A stretch of DNA of 64,000 nt, taken from NCBI GenBank assembly GCA_027489965.1, contig JAIXZA010000162.1, positions 186,001 through 250,000 of the forward strand, in the 5' to 3' direction. Position numbers and translations under genes: made by a program. Shown one piece after another: positions 1 to 8,946 of this stretch. The notes beneath the pieces are model-generated. The model was not told the origin of the DNA. It saw only the letters and a list, made by a program, of their open reading frames with translations, and searched no databases. The stretch is from Verrucomicrobiaceae bacterium (GTDB lineage: Bacteria; Verrucomicrobiota; Verrucomicrobiia; Verrucomicrobiales; Verrucomicrobiaceae). Position 1 is the stretch's first letter, and each line of letters begins with the position of its first letter.

Positions 1-368
1 TGAATGGCCACACCCGCAGACTCAGCTGCGGATAATAGCACATCGAGCAAAGTAGCCCTATGAGTGCCCGCACCATAAAGATCCTGCCCAAGTTCACTGT
101 AAGGTAAGTTGAGCAAAACGCGCCCCGAATGTGTTCGGCAATAGAGTTTGCTAATGGGTGCGATGTGAGGCAGCAACGCCTCACTTAGTCCCAACTGATG
201 TAACACGGCGAGTCCTGTGGGCTGCAAAAGAAAGCCAGCACCGACGCTTAGCTTTTTCTCAGCCCGCTCAAACAAAGTGACCTCATGTCCAGCGCGCGCG
301 AGAAAGATCGCCGCTGCCGGCCCAGCAGTGCCCGAGCCGATGATGCCAATGCGAAAAGAAGCAGACAT
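1..368 (-). CDS. FAD-dependent monooxygenase/oxidoreductase, N-terminal part (runs off the window's left edge)
   Basis: Reverse-strand reading from CAT at 366-368: MSASFRIGIIGSGTAGPAAAIFLARAGHEVTLFERAEKKLSVGAGFLLQPTGLAVLHQLGL..., a Rossmann GxGxxG FAD-binding start typical of PHBH-like monooxygenases. Confidence 0.8.
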   Translation of the reverse strand, partial: MSASFRIGIIGSGTAGPAAAIFLARAGHEVTLFERAEKKLSVGAGFLLQPTGLAVLHQLGLSEALLPHIAPISKLYCRTHSGRVLLNLPYSELGQDLYGAGTHRATLLDVLLSAAESAGVAI

Positions 369-451
369 TCCTGTTGTTCCACCGCATGACTGCTTTTAGC
401 AACAAAGGGAATCACTTTCGTCAGGGTTTAAGAGGAAATTCCACTGAGTTT

Positions 452-1186
452 TTATCGCGGCGGATTGTCTGAATCCAGGAAGTAAATCCAATGCTGCACA
501 AAGAAGCGTTTCTCAGTGGGTAGCAGTTCGTCCGCTGTGCCGATGAGCGGCCGCAGGGAAGTGGACATTTGCAGTGTGACTACGGTGAAAAGGATGATCC
601 ATAGCTTCAGGTAGCTTTTGCTTTGCAGGCCTAGACTGCCGGCCGCGTTAAGGAGCAGACGTGTGCCGAAGTACATGCCGATGACCCAAAAGATGAGGGC
701 TAAAAAGCCCATGAAACCAATGGAATCTGTTGAGGTGCTAAACACCCAGATAACCGGTGCAAAGCCGAGCATTAAGAGTCCGCTTAGTGCGACCATGCTG
801 AGCAAAACGGAGACGATTTGATGCAGGCGTGCATTCAGTCCGTCAAGGGCGCTGAAGATGTAAAGGCTCGGCAAACAAATCATCACGGCAACGATCATTC
901 CGACCGTGATTTTCAGCGGTGCCGCCCAAAGCTGGGTGCCGCCGGAGAAGCTGCCTAAAAGAAGACCAAAGACGGAGAGAGATACGATCATGATGATCAG
1001 CAGGCGTAGTGCGACAGCACTGTTTCCTGACTGACAGGCATGCAACAAACGACCTGGATGTTTGAGCAGGTTTTCCATGATGTTAGCGAGAGTCGTTGGA
1101 CCTTCCATAGGCTCGATTGCAAAGTTCGAGACTTGTTTTGGCAACGCAGATGGCGAAGCCGATTCTGGTGTGGGTTCTGTATTCAT
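452..1186 (-). CDS. Multi-pass membrane protein, related to the adjacent upstream gene
   Basis: ORF 244 aa, about five hydrophobic segments, shares LRP[LF][IF]G-type C-terminal motif and overall layout with 1232..2023. Confidence 0.65.
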   Translation of the reverse strand: MNTEPTPESASPSALPKQVSNFAIEPMEGPTTLANIMENLLKHPGRLLHACQSGNSAVALRLLIIMIVSLSVFGLLLGSFSGGTQLWAAPLKITVGMIVAVMICLPSLYIFSALDGLNARLHQIVSVLLSMVALSGLLMLGFAPVIWVFSTSTDSIGFMGFLALIFWVIGMYFGTRLLLNAAGSLGLQSKSYLKLWIILFTVVTLQMSTSLRPLIGTADELLPTEKRFFVQHWIYFLDSDNPPR

Positions 1187-1231
1187 AGGGTTATGATGTT
1201 ATGGTTTATGGGATGTTTGAGCTGAGGAAAG

Positions 1232-2023
1232 TTAGCGTGCATTCAAGCGCCTTAGCGCCAAAAACATGGGCACGATGAGGGCGATCAGGAAGAGCCAGAG
1301 CATTAGACTGGTGATGGAACCGGAGGCCCCAGAAAGCATAGTCCAGACGGACTCATAAAAATTGCCATTAAAGGGATCAGCCCGCAGAAATTGAACCGGT
1401 AATTGAGGGTTCCCAAAAAAGGGACGCAGATTGTAAGAAAGCTGTGCTCCGACAAAAAGGTTGCCAGCTAGCCAAGAAATGAGCGTTCTCCAGCCGATGC
1501 TGACATTGCCGGAGAAGGTTTGGATCAGACGTAGCAGTTTGTGATTGGCCACGATGCCCGCAAAGGCAATGATGGCGGTGTTAAATAACAGAAACAGCCG
1601 ATACCAATCCGAGGCACCTGTTTGACCAGGTCGTGGTGAATCGATGACAAGAGCTATGATGATCGGGCTGAGCGAGCCAACGATGAGACCAAAGATGGCA
1701 AAGCTCATCAAGCAGGCAGTCATGGTTTGCTTAAATGACATTCCAGAGCCTAGCAACTGCCCCAACATGCCATTGATCATCCCATTCACGGCTAGAGTCA
1801 GAAAGATCAACAGGGGCATTTTTATAGCCACAAAAACACCTTGAAGTGGAGCCCTCCAAAGTCCGAGACCAAAGCCATAAGCCGCACATCCGGCGATGAT
1901 CGCCAGGATCAGTGGAGCCGCCGAATGGACAGTCAACGGCTCACGTAACCAAGCCGCTAATAGCGCAGGCTCACCACGTGCCAAAGTCTTCAGCTTGGAA
2001 AGAATGGCGGCTGGCGATCTCAT
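1232..2023 (-). CDS. Multi-pass membrane protein; start reassigned to MRSPAAIL
   Basis: ORF track gives 1232..2068, but the first 15 codons lie in a promoter/operator region; ATG at 2023-2021 fits a promoter directly upstream. Confidence 0.65.
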   Translation of the reverse strand: MRSPAAILSKLKTLARGEPALLAAWLREPLTVHSAAPLILAIIAGCAAYGFGLGLWRAPLQGVFVAIKMPLLIFLTLAVNGMINGMLGQLLGSGMSFKQTMTACLMSFAIFGLIVGSLSPIIIALVIDSPRPGQTGASDWYRLFLLFNTAIIAFAGIVANHKLLRLIQTFSGNVSIGWRTLISWLAGNLFVGAQLSYNLRPFFGNPQLPVQFLRADPFNGNFYESVWTMLSGASGSITSLMLWLFLIALIVPMFLALRRLNAR

Positions 2024-2024
2024 A

Positions 2025-2063
2025 ACTTTGTTGTGCAAAGTTATATACTTTGTGAAACAAAGT
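2025..2063. promoter_or_regulatory. Twin palindromic operators ACTTTGTTGTGCAAAGT (2025-2041) and ACTTTGTGAAACAAAGT (2047-2063)
   Basis: Two perfect 6-5-6 inverted repeats, same arms, 22 bp apart start to start. Confidence 0.7.
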
Positions 2064-2068
2064 GTCAA
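2040..2068 (-). promoter_or_regulatory. Sigma70-like promoter TTGACA-17bp-TATAAC
   Basis: Reverse strand: TTGACA (2068-2063), 17-bp spacer, TATAAC (2045-2040), ATG at 2023. Confidence 0.65.
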
Positions 2069-2255
2069 GACAAATAGATTTGAACACAGTTTCTGAAGCC
2101 GTGGTCAAAGCAGGCCACTCACAAAACCATCAAAAACGAACGAGAATTTAGTTATACTTCGCCGGCCGTTTGCTTGCTTATAAAAAAACTTGCGGAGTAA
2201 AGACTTAATAAAGAATTTAAATCGACAGAGTTCGTTAGGCCATGAGATAGAATGT

Positions 2256-2381
2256 TTACTGCAATGGAGTCGGACGCGAGGTCTGGAAGCCATAGGCCGG
2301 AATATTTCCTTTAGGGCTTTTGCAGGAAACGACCAAGAGAGAAGAGGCCACGATAAGGACGAGTGTGATGAGGGTTTTCAT
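2256..2381 (-). CDS. Small lipoprotein (41 aa), not in the ORF track
   Basis: Translation MKTLITLVLIVASSLLVVSCKSPKGNIPAYGFQTSRPTPLQ*: positively charged N-end, hydrophobic stretch, lipobox-like LVVSC; 49 bp after the pabB stop, same strand; no strong SD. Confidence 0.5.
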   Translation of the reverse strand: MKTLITLVLIVASSLLVVSCKSPKGNIPAYGFQTSRPTPLQ

Positions 2382-2430
2382 GACTAGGAGTGACCGTGAG
2401 CGAGATGACAGCAAACGCAAGTCCAAGCTA

Positions 2431-3705
2431 TTAGGACCATGCTTTCAAAAGGCCAGACGCCTTGTGCAGCGTTTCCTCCCATTCACGCTCGGGAATGCTG
2501 TCAGCGACGATGCCAGAGCCGACATGAAAGCAAATCTGATCTTTATGTTTGACGGCTGTGCGGATGGCAATGTTCCACTGGCTGGTGCCATCAAAACCGA
2601 AGTAACCTATAGCGCCGGTATAGAGACCGCGCGGATGGGTTTCAAGCTCGCTGATGATTTCAAGTGCCCGCTTTTTCGGTGCACCACTGATACTGCCGCC
2701 TGGGAAACAGGCGCGGAAGGCATGGGCGTGATTGATCTCAGGTCTTAAGGTGCCAGTGACGGTTGAAACGAGATGGTAGACCTGTGCAAAGCATTCGACA
2801 CGCCAGAGATCAGGTGTCTGTACGCTACCGAACTCGCATACTTGGCCTAAATCATTCCTTTCAAGATCGGTAATCATGAGCAGTTCAGCGCGTTCTTTGT
2901 CGCAAGCAAGAAGATCGCGGGCCGATTGGGCATCCCGATGCAAATCATCGGCAAATCTGGGTCGTGTTCCTTTGATGGGTCGGGTGGTGATGTTGCGGCC
3001 TGACATTTTGAGAAACAATTCAGGGGATGCTGAAAAGATGGTCGTCCCAGCCTGATTCAAACAAGCAGCATATGGTGCCGGAGAGATTTGTCGGAGGCGC
3101 TCGTAAACAGCGAGAATGCTGGCTTCTTCTGCCCAATGAGCTAGCCAAGGATACGAAAGATTGACCTGATAAATGTCCCCTGCGGTGATATAATGCTGGG
3201 CGGCTTTCACACGGCTCAAGAATTCTTGCCGAGAGACCCGTGGCTCAAAGGGAAGAGAAGTGATTGATGGCGCTGGAGAGATGGAGCCAGCCTTAGGCAG
3301 ATCAAAATGACCTGTTTCAAACCAAGAACCAGAGGCATGATCATACTTCAGGACAGCTGGATAAAGCCCAAGCTGAAAGAGTCCGTCAAAATTGACCCAG
3401 CCAAACAATCCTCCCGTTCTTCCCTTTGATTGGCCATTTTCAAGAGCCTCCACCACTTTAGACCAATCCTGATCAATGTGGCCAGATAGTAAAAAACTAG
3501 GCTGAGCGGTGAGATAAGAGTAAGAACCTGGTTCAGAAGTGGCGGTGTCTAGCCATATGAATCCTTCATTTTCAGCCAATTGAGCGGCCATTTGAGATGG
3601 CGTTAAGGCTGAAGAAAGGGGAATCCAGCCGCTTTGGCTCACTGGGTCTTCCTCGGATGCAGCAGAAAGCTGAGCAAGAGAATGGGAGGAAGAGTTTTGG
3701 AGCAT
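2431..3705 (-). CDS. pabB: Aminodeoxychorismate synthase component I
   Basis: Chorismate-binding family; PIKGTRPR motif characteristic of PabB, FPGGSISGAPKKRALEII, YTGAIGYFG. Confidence 0.85.
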   Translation of the reverse strand: MLQNSSSHSLAQLSAASEEDPVSQSGWIPLSSALTPSQMAAQLAENEGFIWLDTATSEPGSYSYLTAQPSFLLSGHIDQDWSKVVEALENGQSKGRTGGLFGWVNFDGLFQLGLYPAVLKYDHASGSWFETGHFDLPKAGSISPAPSITSLPFEPRVSRQEFLSRVKAAQHYITAGDIYQVNLSYPWLAHWAEEASILAVYERLRQISPAPYAACLNQAGTTIFSASPELFLKMSGRNITTRPIKGTRPRFADDLHRDAQSARDLLACDKERAELLMITDLERNDLGQVCEFGSVQTPDLWRVECFAQVYHLVSTVTGTLRPEINHAHAFRACFPGGSISGAPKKRALEIISELETHPRGLYTGAIGYFGFDGTSQWNIAIRTAVKHKDQICFHVGSGIVADSIPEREWEETLHKASGLLKAWS

Positions 3706-3717
3706 TGACAGTATGGA

Positions 3718-4944
3718 GTGTGGACCGTACCATACGATTTTCCTGCGGCAATCGGCATGGCTTTCCCATTCTCCATTTTCAACGCTGATCGGGGCCGTGC
3801 AAGTCAGACGGCTCTTGGGATCCTATGCGCGCTTGTCCTCCTGCAAATGGGTTTAATGGCGCGCTTGTTATTGAAGGATGCTCCAATTGTCTCGAAAGAG
3901 CAGATCCCCGTAGCATCGCCAGGCTGGACTGCCCCGCCAGTGACGATCAGTCCACCTCCGGTGGGTCAGTTGGCTGCGTCCCCTGCTACTGCACCAGCGA
4001 CTAGCGCGCCCACGCCAGGCTTTGGGCCTCCACCCATTGGTAGCTTTCAAGCTCCGACGGCACCTGCTCCAGCGCCCACGTTTACTGCGCCACTAGCCTA
4101 TTCAAAACCTGCGGCAGCAATTCCGGCACCCGCGATAGCAAAGTCTGCTCCGGCGCCGAACAAAGGGAGCGATTCGGCTTCCAATATGCCCTTAACAGAA
4201 ATGGTGGATCTAGCAAAACAAGTGCGTGGTCTAGGAGACATGCAGGGTGCTTTGGAAGTGTTGAAACGAGCTGATCTGCAATATCCGGCATCTCCAGAAG
4301 TGATGTCCGAGACGGCTCAGTGCTATGAGCAAATGGGCTTGGGAGAGAAAGCTTCGACGCTGTGGATGCAGCTGGCCGGCATGGATGCCGTGCGTTCGGC
4401 TGGCTTTGGTGACCTGGCCAAACGTAAGCTCAAGGCTACGACGGGCTTGGACACGGCGGTTGCTCCGACAAGTGACTTTGCGCCGAAGATGTTATCTTTG
4501 GGCGCATGTCAGGCCAATCGTGATCTCTCAGTCAGCAATGGAGAAAAAGTCGTTCTGCGAGTTCCCATTTTGCGTCAGGGTAATGCGGTAATCGATCCTT
4601 CACAGGTCGATATTGATGTGTATTTTTTTGACCGAGTGAATGGCGAGAAAGTTGCCCAAACCATTGCCGATGAACCGCTCTCCACCTGGGGTGCGTTGCC
4701 AGTGGATTGGAGCGGTGTGGGTGAAGAGCCGCTCGATGTCGCCTATTTTCTGCCGGCATTGACGCCGGGTGAGATTGCAGCTCACGGACGCCGTTCCTAT
4801 CACGGCTACGTGGTCCGCCTCTACTACCAGCATAAGCTTCAAGATGTCGCCGCCGAGCCGCGTGACCTTTTGGACTTTGGTTCACACTCTGCCCCGACCG
4901 TGCCGGGCGGCGTGAATCCGCTGCTTCCACCCGTAACGAACTGA
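3718..4944 (+). CDS. Membrane-anchored Pro/Ala-rich protein with TPR-like segment (true start possibly MAFPFSIFN)
   Basis: N-terminal TM (ALGILCALVLLQMGLMARLLL), PAPAPT-rich linker, TPR-like 'LAKQVRGLGDMQGALEVLKRADLQYPASPEVMSETAQCYEQMGL'. Confidence 0.6.
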   Translation: MWTVPYDFPAAIGMAFPFSIFNADRGRASQTALGILCALVLLQMGLMARLLLKDAPIVSKEQIPVASPGWTAPPVTISPPPVGQLAASPATAPATSAPTPGFGPPPIGSFQAPTAPAPAPTFTAPLAYSKPAAAIPAPAIAKSAPAPNKGSDSASNMPLTEMVDLAKQVRGLGDMQGALEVLKRADLQYPASPEVMSETAQCYEQMGLGEKASTLWMQLAGMDAVRSAGFGDLAKRKLKATTGLDTAVAPTSDFAPKMLSLGACQANRDLSVSNGEKVVLRVPILRQGNAVIDPSQVDIDVYFFDRVNGEKVAQTIADEPLSTWGALPVDWSGVGEEPLDVAYFLPALTPGEIAAHGRRSYHGYVVRLYYQHKLQDVAAEPRDLLDFGSHSAPTVPGGVNPLLPPVTN

Positions 4945-4965
4945 CGGCCTGCCCAGCAAGCCAAG

Positions 4966-6942
4966 ATGACCATTCTTTTTCTCGATTCTCAAACCACCAC
5001 TCGTGCAGAACGCTCCAGTGCCCTTAGCCGTCAGCTCGATTGGGATGTCACCACTGTGGCATCCCTCGCCGAGGCCCGTACCTGGCTGGCACAAACGAAG
5101 ACGCTCGATCTCCTGATCACAGAAGCCATCATTGATGCGCAAAATAGCGGCTTCGACTTACGTGATGCTGCACTAGCTCGCTTTCCAGAAGCGCGCGTGC
5201 TTTTCACCACACGTTATGATCTCAAAGGTTATGAGGCCAGCATCGCTGGCTGGCCAGTGCTACAGGACGCGCCTTATTCCGTTGGGAAGCTCATGATCAA
5301 AGCTCAGGCTGCTATGGAAAGCGCCGCGCCGACAGAGGCCTTACAAGCTGAGCCGCCTGCCTTTTTAGCACCAGGTACCATGCTAGGCAATTATCAGGTC
5401 CTGGAAAGGCTAACCTTAGAGAACGAATCTGAAACCTACCGCGCCATTCAAGTGACGGTGCAGCGCCCAGTGGCCTTGGTTTTGATGAGGCCTGAATTAC
5501 TCAGTCAGGTTGATTTGGTCGAGAATTTTAAAGCCCGCGAGCGCTTAAAAGCTTCCGTTTCGCATCCTCGTATAGCACCGCTTTATGAGGCAGGATCGGT
5601 GAATGGATACCTATTTTATACGCGTGAGTTGCCGCGTGGCCGAAGCTTGGACGAGATCTATGAGGCGGGCGAGACCCTTTCAGAACGACAAATCACGGAA
5701 CTCATCTATGGCGTCGCTGAAGCGATGGATTATGCCGTCGAACGTGGCTGCAATCATCGTCGTCTGAATGAGCGTGACATCTTTATCGATGCTGAAAATC
5801 AAGCAAGCATCGTGAATGTGTTCCGCCCAGGCGATAGACGCACGCGTGATCCAAAAGAAGAAGTCGCAGCCCTCATGCGCATGGTTGCACCCTTAGCTAG
5901 CGAAGGAAAAGCTCGAGGTCTGGTAACATCGCTCATTTCAGAATCTCGGGATTGGACTGGTATCTTGGAAGCTCTCGATGAAGTCCGTGATGCCATGAGA
6001 GATCGATCGATCATGCGTCGGATCGAGAAAGAAGAAATCTCACCTCAAGGAACAAGCGGTGCCCCATGGTGGCTTTGGACAATCGCTATTGCCTCATTGT
6101 TTGTGGTTTTTGGACTTGGTAATTTTATTGGTAAAGTGACTCCGACAACGACCACGAAATTGTCGATTACGAGTCAGGAAATGATCGCTATTCCTGCTGG
6201 ACCCTTTCAATATCAAAAGAAAGAACGACGTAACTTACCAGCTTTCTGGATCAGTCGCGATGAAGTGACCATCCATCAATATGCAGAGTTTTTGGCCGCG
6301 TTGAAGAAGCAACCGAACGCCAATTTCGATCATCCCGATCAACCGAAAACAAAGATCAGTCACACACCACCGAAGTGGACTGAAACCTACGCCGCGGCGA
6401 AGGCTGGCAGCACCTTTAACGGCCAAGTCATGAGTCTAAACACTCCTGTTACTCAGGTGGATTGGTGGGATGCTTACGCCTATGCAAAGTGGAAGGGTCA
6501 ACGTCTTCCGACCGAAGAAGAATGGGAAAAAGCGGCTCGTGGCGATAAAGGTTTGCTCTTTCCCTGGGGAGATCAACCCTCCAAAGACAACGCCAATCTG
6601 GGTGATGATTATGACGCCAACGGCACCAAAGGTGGAAACAAAGATGGTTATAATTTATGGGCACCCACGGACCGTAATTCTGAAGACATCAGTCCCTATG
6701 GCATCCGAGACATGGCGGGCAACGTCTCTGAGTGGACAGCTAGTGAGTTTAAGAATGAGCCGTGGCCCGCGCACCCCGATTACCCTGACTTGAGAGTTCC
6801 GGTCGTTCGCGGTGGCCACTTCGCTCTAAAAAGTAATAACGATTTACTCACTGCACGTTTCTTTGCTGAATCAGCTAATGAAACAACCCTTGCGCGCGGT
6901 TTTAGAACAGTGAGCGATACCGCACCTGTAGGACGTAAGTAA
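4966..6942 (+). CDS. Receiver-like / pseudokinase / TM / FGE-sulfatase-like fusion protein
   Basis: Receiver-like N-terminus; Ser/Thr kinase-like region LGNYQVLERLTLENESETYRA...HRRLNERDIFID; TM WWLWTIAIASLFVVFGLGNFIG; FGE/SUMF1-like IPAGPF...WISRDEVTIHQYAEFL...TPVTQVDWWDAYAYAKWKGQRLPTEEEWEKAARG...GIRDMAGNVSEW. Confidence 0.8.
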   Translation: MTILFLDSQTTTRAERSSALSRQLDWDVTTVASLAEARTWLAQTKTLDLLITEAIIDAQNSGFDLRDAALARFPEARVLFTTRYDLKGYEASIAGWPVLQDAPYSVGKLMIKAQAAMESAAPTEALQAEPPAFLAPGTMLGNYQVLERLTLENESETYRAIQVTVQRPVALVLMRPELLSQVDLVENFKARERLKASVSHPRIAPLYEAGSVNGYLFYTRELPRGRSLDEIYEAGETLSERQITELIYGVAEAMDYAVERGCNHRRLNERDIFIDAENQASIVNVFRPGDRRTRDPKEEVAALMRMVAPLASEGKARGLVTSLISESRDWTGILEALDEVRDAMRDRSIMRRIEKEEISPQGTSGAPWWLWTIAIASLFVVFGLGNFIGKVTPTTTTKLSITSQEMIAIPAGPFQYQKKERRNLPAFWISRDEVTIHQYAEFLAALKKQPNANFDHPDQPKTKISHTPPKWTETYAAAKAGSTFNGQVMSLNTPVTQVDWWDAYAYAKWKGQRLPTEEEWEKAARGDKGLLFPWGDQPSKDNANLGDDYDANGTKGGNKDGYNLWAPTDRNSEDISPYGIRDMAGNVSEWTASEFKNEPWPAHPDYPDLRVPVVRGGHFALKSNNDLLTARFFAESANETTLARGFRTVSDTAPVGRK

Positions 6943-6946
6943 TTGC

Positions 6947-7588
6947 ATGGCCACTAAACCGACGACCATCATGCTAGCCGATGACCATGCCGTGGTGCGT
7001 CAAGGCTTCCGCATGATCCTCGCTGCTCAGTGGGATATGGAAGTCGTCGCCGAAGTTTCCAATGGCCGTGAGGCGGTAGAGAAAGCCGAGGAACTCCAGC
7101 CTGATGTCTGTGTGATGGATGTGACGATGCCAGAGCTCAATGGCATTGAGGCGACTCGGCGGCTCACCAAGGTATCACCAAAGACGCGCGTCTTAGCGCT
7201 CTCGATGCATAAGGACAGCGTCTATGTGCGGGAGATCCTGCGGGCTGGAGCAAAGGGCTATCTGCTCAAAGATAGCAGCGAGACAGACTTCTTGAAGGCC
7301 GTGCGGGCGATAGCCCAGGGTAAAGGCTATCTCAGCCCAGAAGTCAGTGATGCTGTTTTAGAGGATTACCGCAAACATGTCACTAACCCTATTGACCTGC
7401 TTTCCACTCGTGAGCGTGAAGTGCTGCAAATGATTGCGGAGAGTAAGACGAATAAGGACATTGCCAATACTCTGAACTTGAGCGTTTACACCGTTGAAGC
7501 CCATCGTGGCCGCATCATGGAAAAGTTGAATTTGCACAGCATCGGCGAGCTCGTGCGTTTTTCTGTCCGCAATGGCTTGATCGATTGA
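6947..7588 (+). CDS. NarL/FixJ-family response regulator
   Basis: REC with ADDHAVVRQGF, VCVMDVTMPELNG; C-terminal LuxR HTH LSTREREVLQMIAESKTNKDIANTLNLSVYTVEAHRGRIMEKL. Confidence 0.95.
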   Translation: MATKPTTIMLADDHAVVRQGFRMILAAQWDMEVVAEVSNGREAVEKAEELQPDVCVMDVTMPELNGIEATRRLTKVSPKTRVLALSMHKDSVYVREILRAGAKGYLLKDSSETDFLKAVRAIAQGKGYLSPEVSDAVLEDYRKHVTNPIDLLSTREREVLQMIAESKTNKDIANTLNLSVYTVEAHRGRIMEKLNLHSIGELVRFSVRNGLID

Positions 7589-7620
7589 GGCTTTAATTCG
7601 CCTAGCAAGGCCAACATCCG

Positions 7621-8931
7621 ATGACTTTTACGTTCTTTCGTATTACTCAAACCAACGTGTTACGCGGTCTAGCGCTAGGCTTTGTGTTGGTCATGGCATT
7701 GCTCGGTGCAGCGGGTCTGATTGCAGTAAGACAGAGTCAGCGCATTCGGCAGAGCGTGGCGCAGTTGGCAAGGGATCAACTGTTGATTGCCCGCTTGATA
7801 CATGATGTGCAGATGGAGGAAAATGCCATGACGGAGGTGCTGCACCAGTTGGCACAAGTTCAGGCCCAACAGCCAGATCAGGTCGTGCTTTTGGAAGACT
7901 TGGATAAGAGTGATCGGCAGCTAGCACGGCTATCGCAGGAGGCTCAGGAGGCGGCTGGCCAAGAACTCTGGCAGGATCTAGAGACTAGTTTCAGGTCGTT
8001 TACGGAAGAGGCCCACCGCGTACTGGAAACGAAGACAGCTGTGCCAAGAGAGAATTTAGAATCTTTGTTCAAGCATCATGATCATGTCGTCGATCTGGTG
8101 AACCAGCTCATCAAAGCAAGTTCTGAACGTCTAGCCGCAGCGGAGCGTGAGATCGAGCAGCAATCCAAGGATTTAGGCGATGATGCGGCGCTGCTTTTAG
8201 GGTCAAGTTTCATCCTTGCTGCTATCTGCGCTTTGCTCACGGTTGGCTTTGCACGACTGAGCATGCAGCGCATTCAGTGGCAATCGGAGGAACTCAATCG
8301 CGTGTCATGGCACATGCTACAGACGCAGGAAGAGACGGCACGGCGTTTTTCTCATGAACTTCACGACGAATTGGGGCAGTCACTGGCAGCGCTGCGCTCC
8401 AATTTGACCAAAGGAGCCACACGTGACTTTGACGCGCTACGGGCGGACTGCCTGCATCTTGTGGATGAATCCATCACCAATGTACGGGAGCTGTCGCAAC
8501 TTTTGCGGCCTGTGATTCTAGATGACTTTGGCCTGGATGCAGGTCTGCGCTGGCTGACTGAGAAATTTGGTCAGAGGGCGCGTGTCAGCGTTGAATACAC
8601 CTCCAATCTGACAGAGCGACTGCAAAGCGAGACGGAAACGCATCTCTTTCGCATTGCCCAGGAGGCATTAACAAACATTGCACGCCACTCTCAAGCGACA
8701 GAGGTTCAGATAGTCTTGGAAAAAAACCCTTCCAAAGTCCGCCTGAGTGTCCAGGACAATGGTTGCGGCCTGCCGCATGAGCGCCTTGAATCTTCGTCAA
8801 GTCTAGGACTCATTGGCATGAGAGCCCGAGCCCGTGAATGTGGCGGCACACTCGATCTCCAAATGGCACAGCCTAACGGCCTACGTATTGTCGTTGAGGT
8901 GCCGCTGCGGCTGGTAGAAACGGAAGAGTAA
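7621..8931 (+). CDS. NarX-type sensor histidine kinase (HisKA_3)
   Basis: N-terminal TM, helical extracytoplasmic region, second TM, FSHELHDELGQSLAALRSNL, HATPase DNGCGLPHERLESSSSLGLIGMRARARECGGTL. Confidence 0.93.
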   Translation: MTFTFFRITQTNVLRGLALGFVLVMALLGAAGLIAVRQSQRIRQSVAQLARDQLLIARLIHDVQMEENAMTEVLHQLAQVQAQQPDQVVLLEDLDKSDRQLARLSQEAQEAAGQELWQDLETSFRSFTEEAHRVLETKTAVPRENLESLFKHHDHVVDLVNQLIKASSERLAAAEREIEQQSKDLGDDAALLLGSSFILAAICALLTVGFARLSMQRIQWQSEELNRVSWHMLQTQEETARRFSHELHDELGQSLAALRSNLTKGATRDFDALRADCLHLVDESITNVRELSQLLRPVILDDFGLDAGLRWLTEKFGQRARVSVEYTSNLTERLQSETETHLFRIAQEALTNIARHSQATEVQIVLEKNPSKVRLSVQDNGCGLPHERLESSSSLGLIGMRARARECGGTLDLQMAQPNGLRIVVEVPLRLVETEE

Positions 8932-8946
8932 AGGCAATGCCCGGCC

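Noticed and set aside
2105-2293. Minus-strand ORF (62 aa) between the operator and pabB
   Set aside because: Overlaps the better-supported 41-aa lipoprotein ORF and has no signal or domain features
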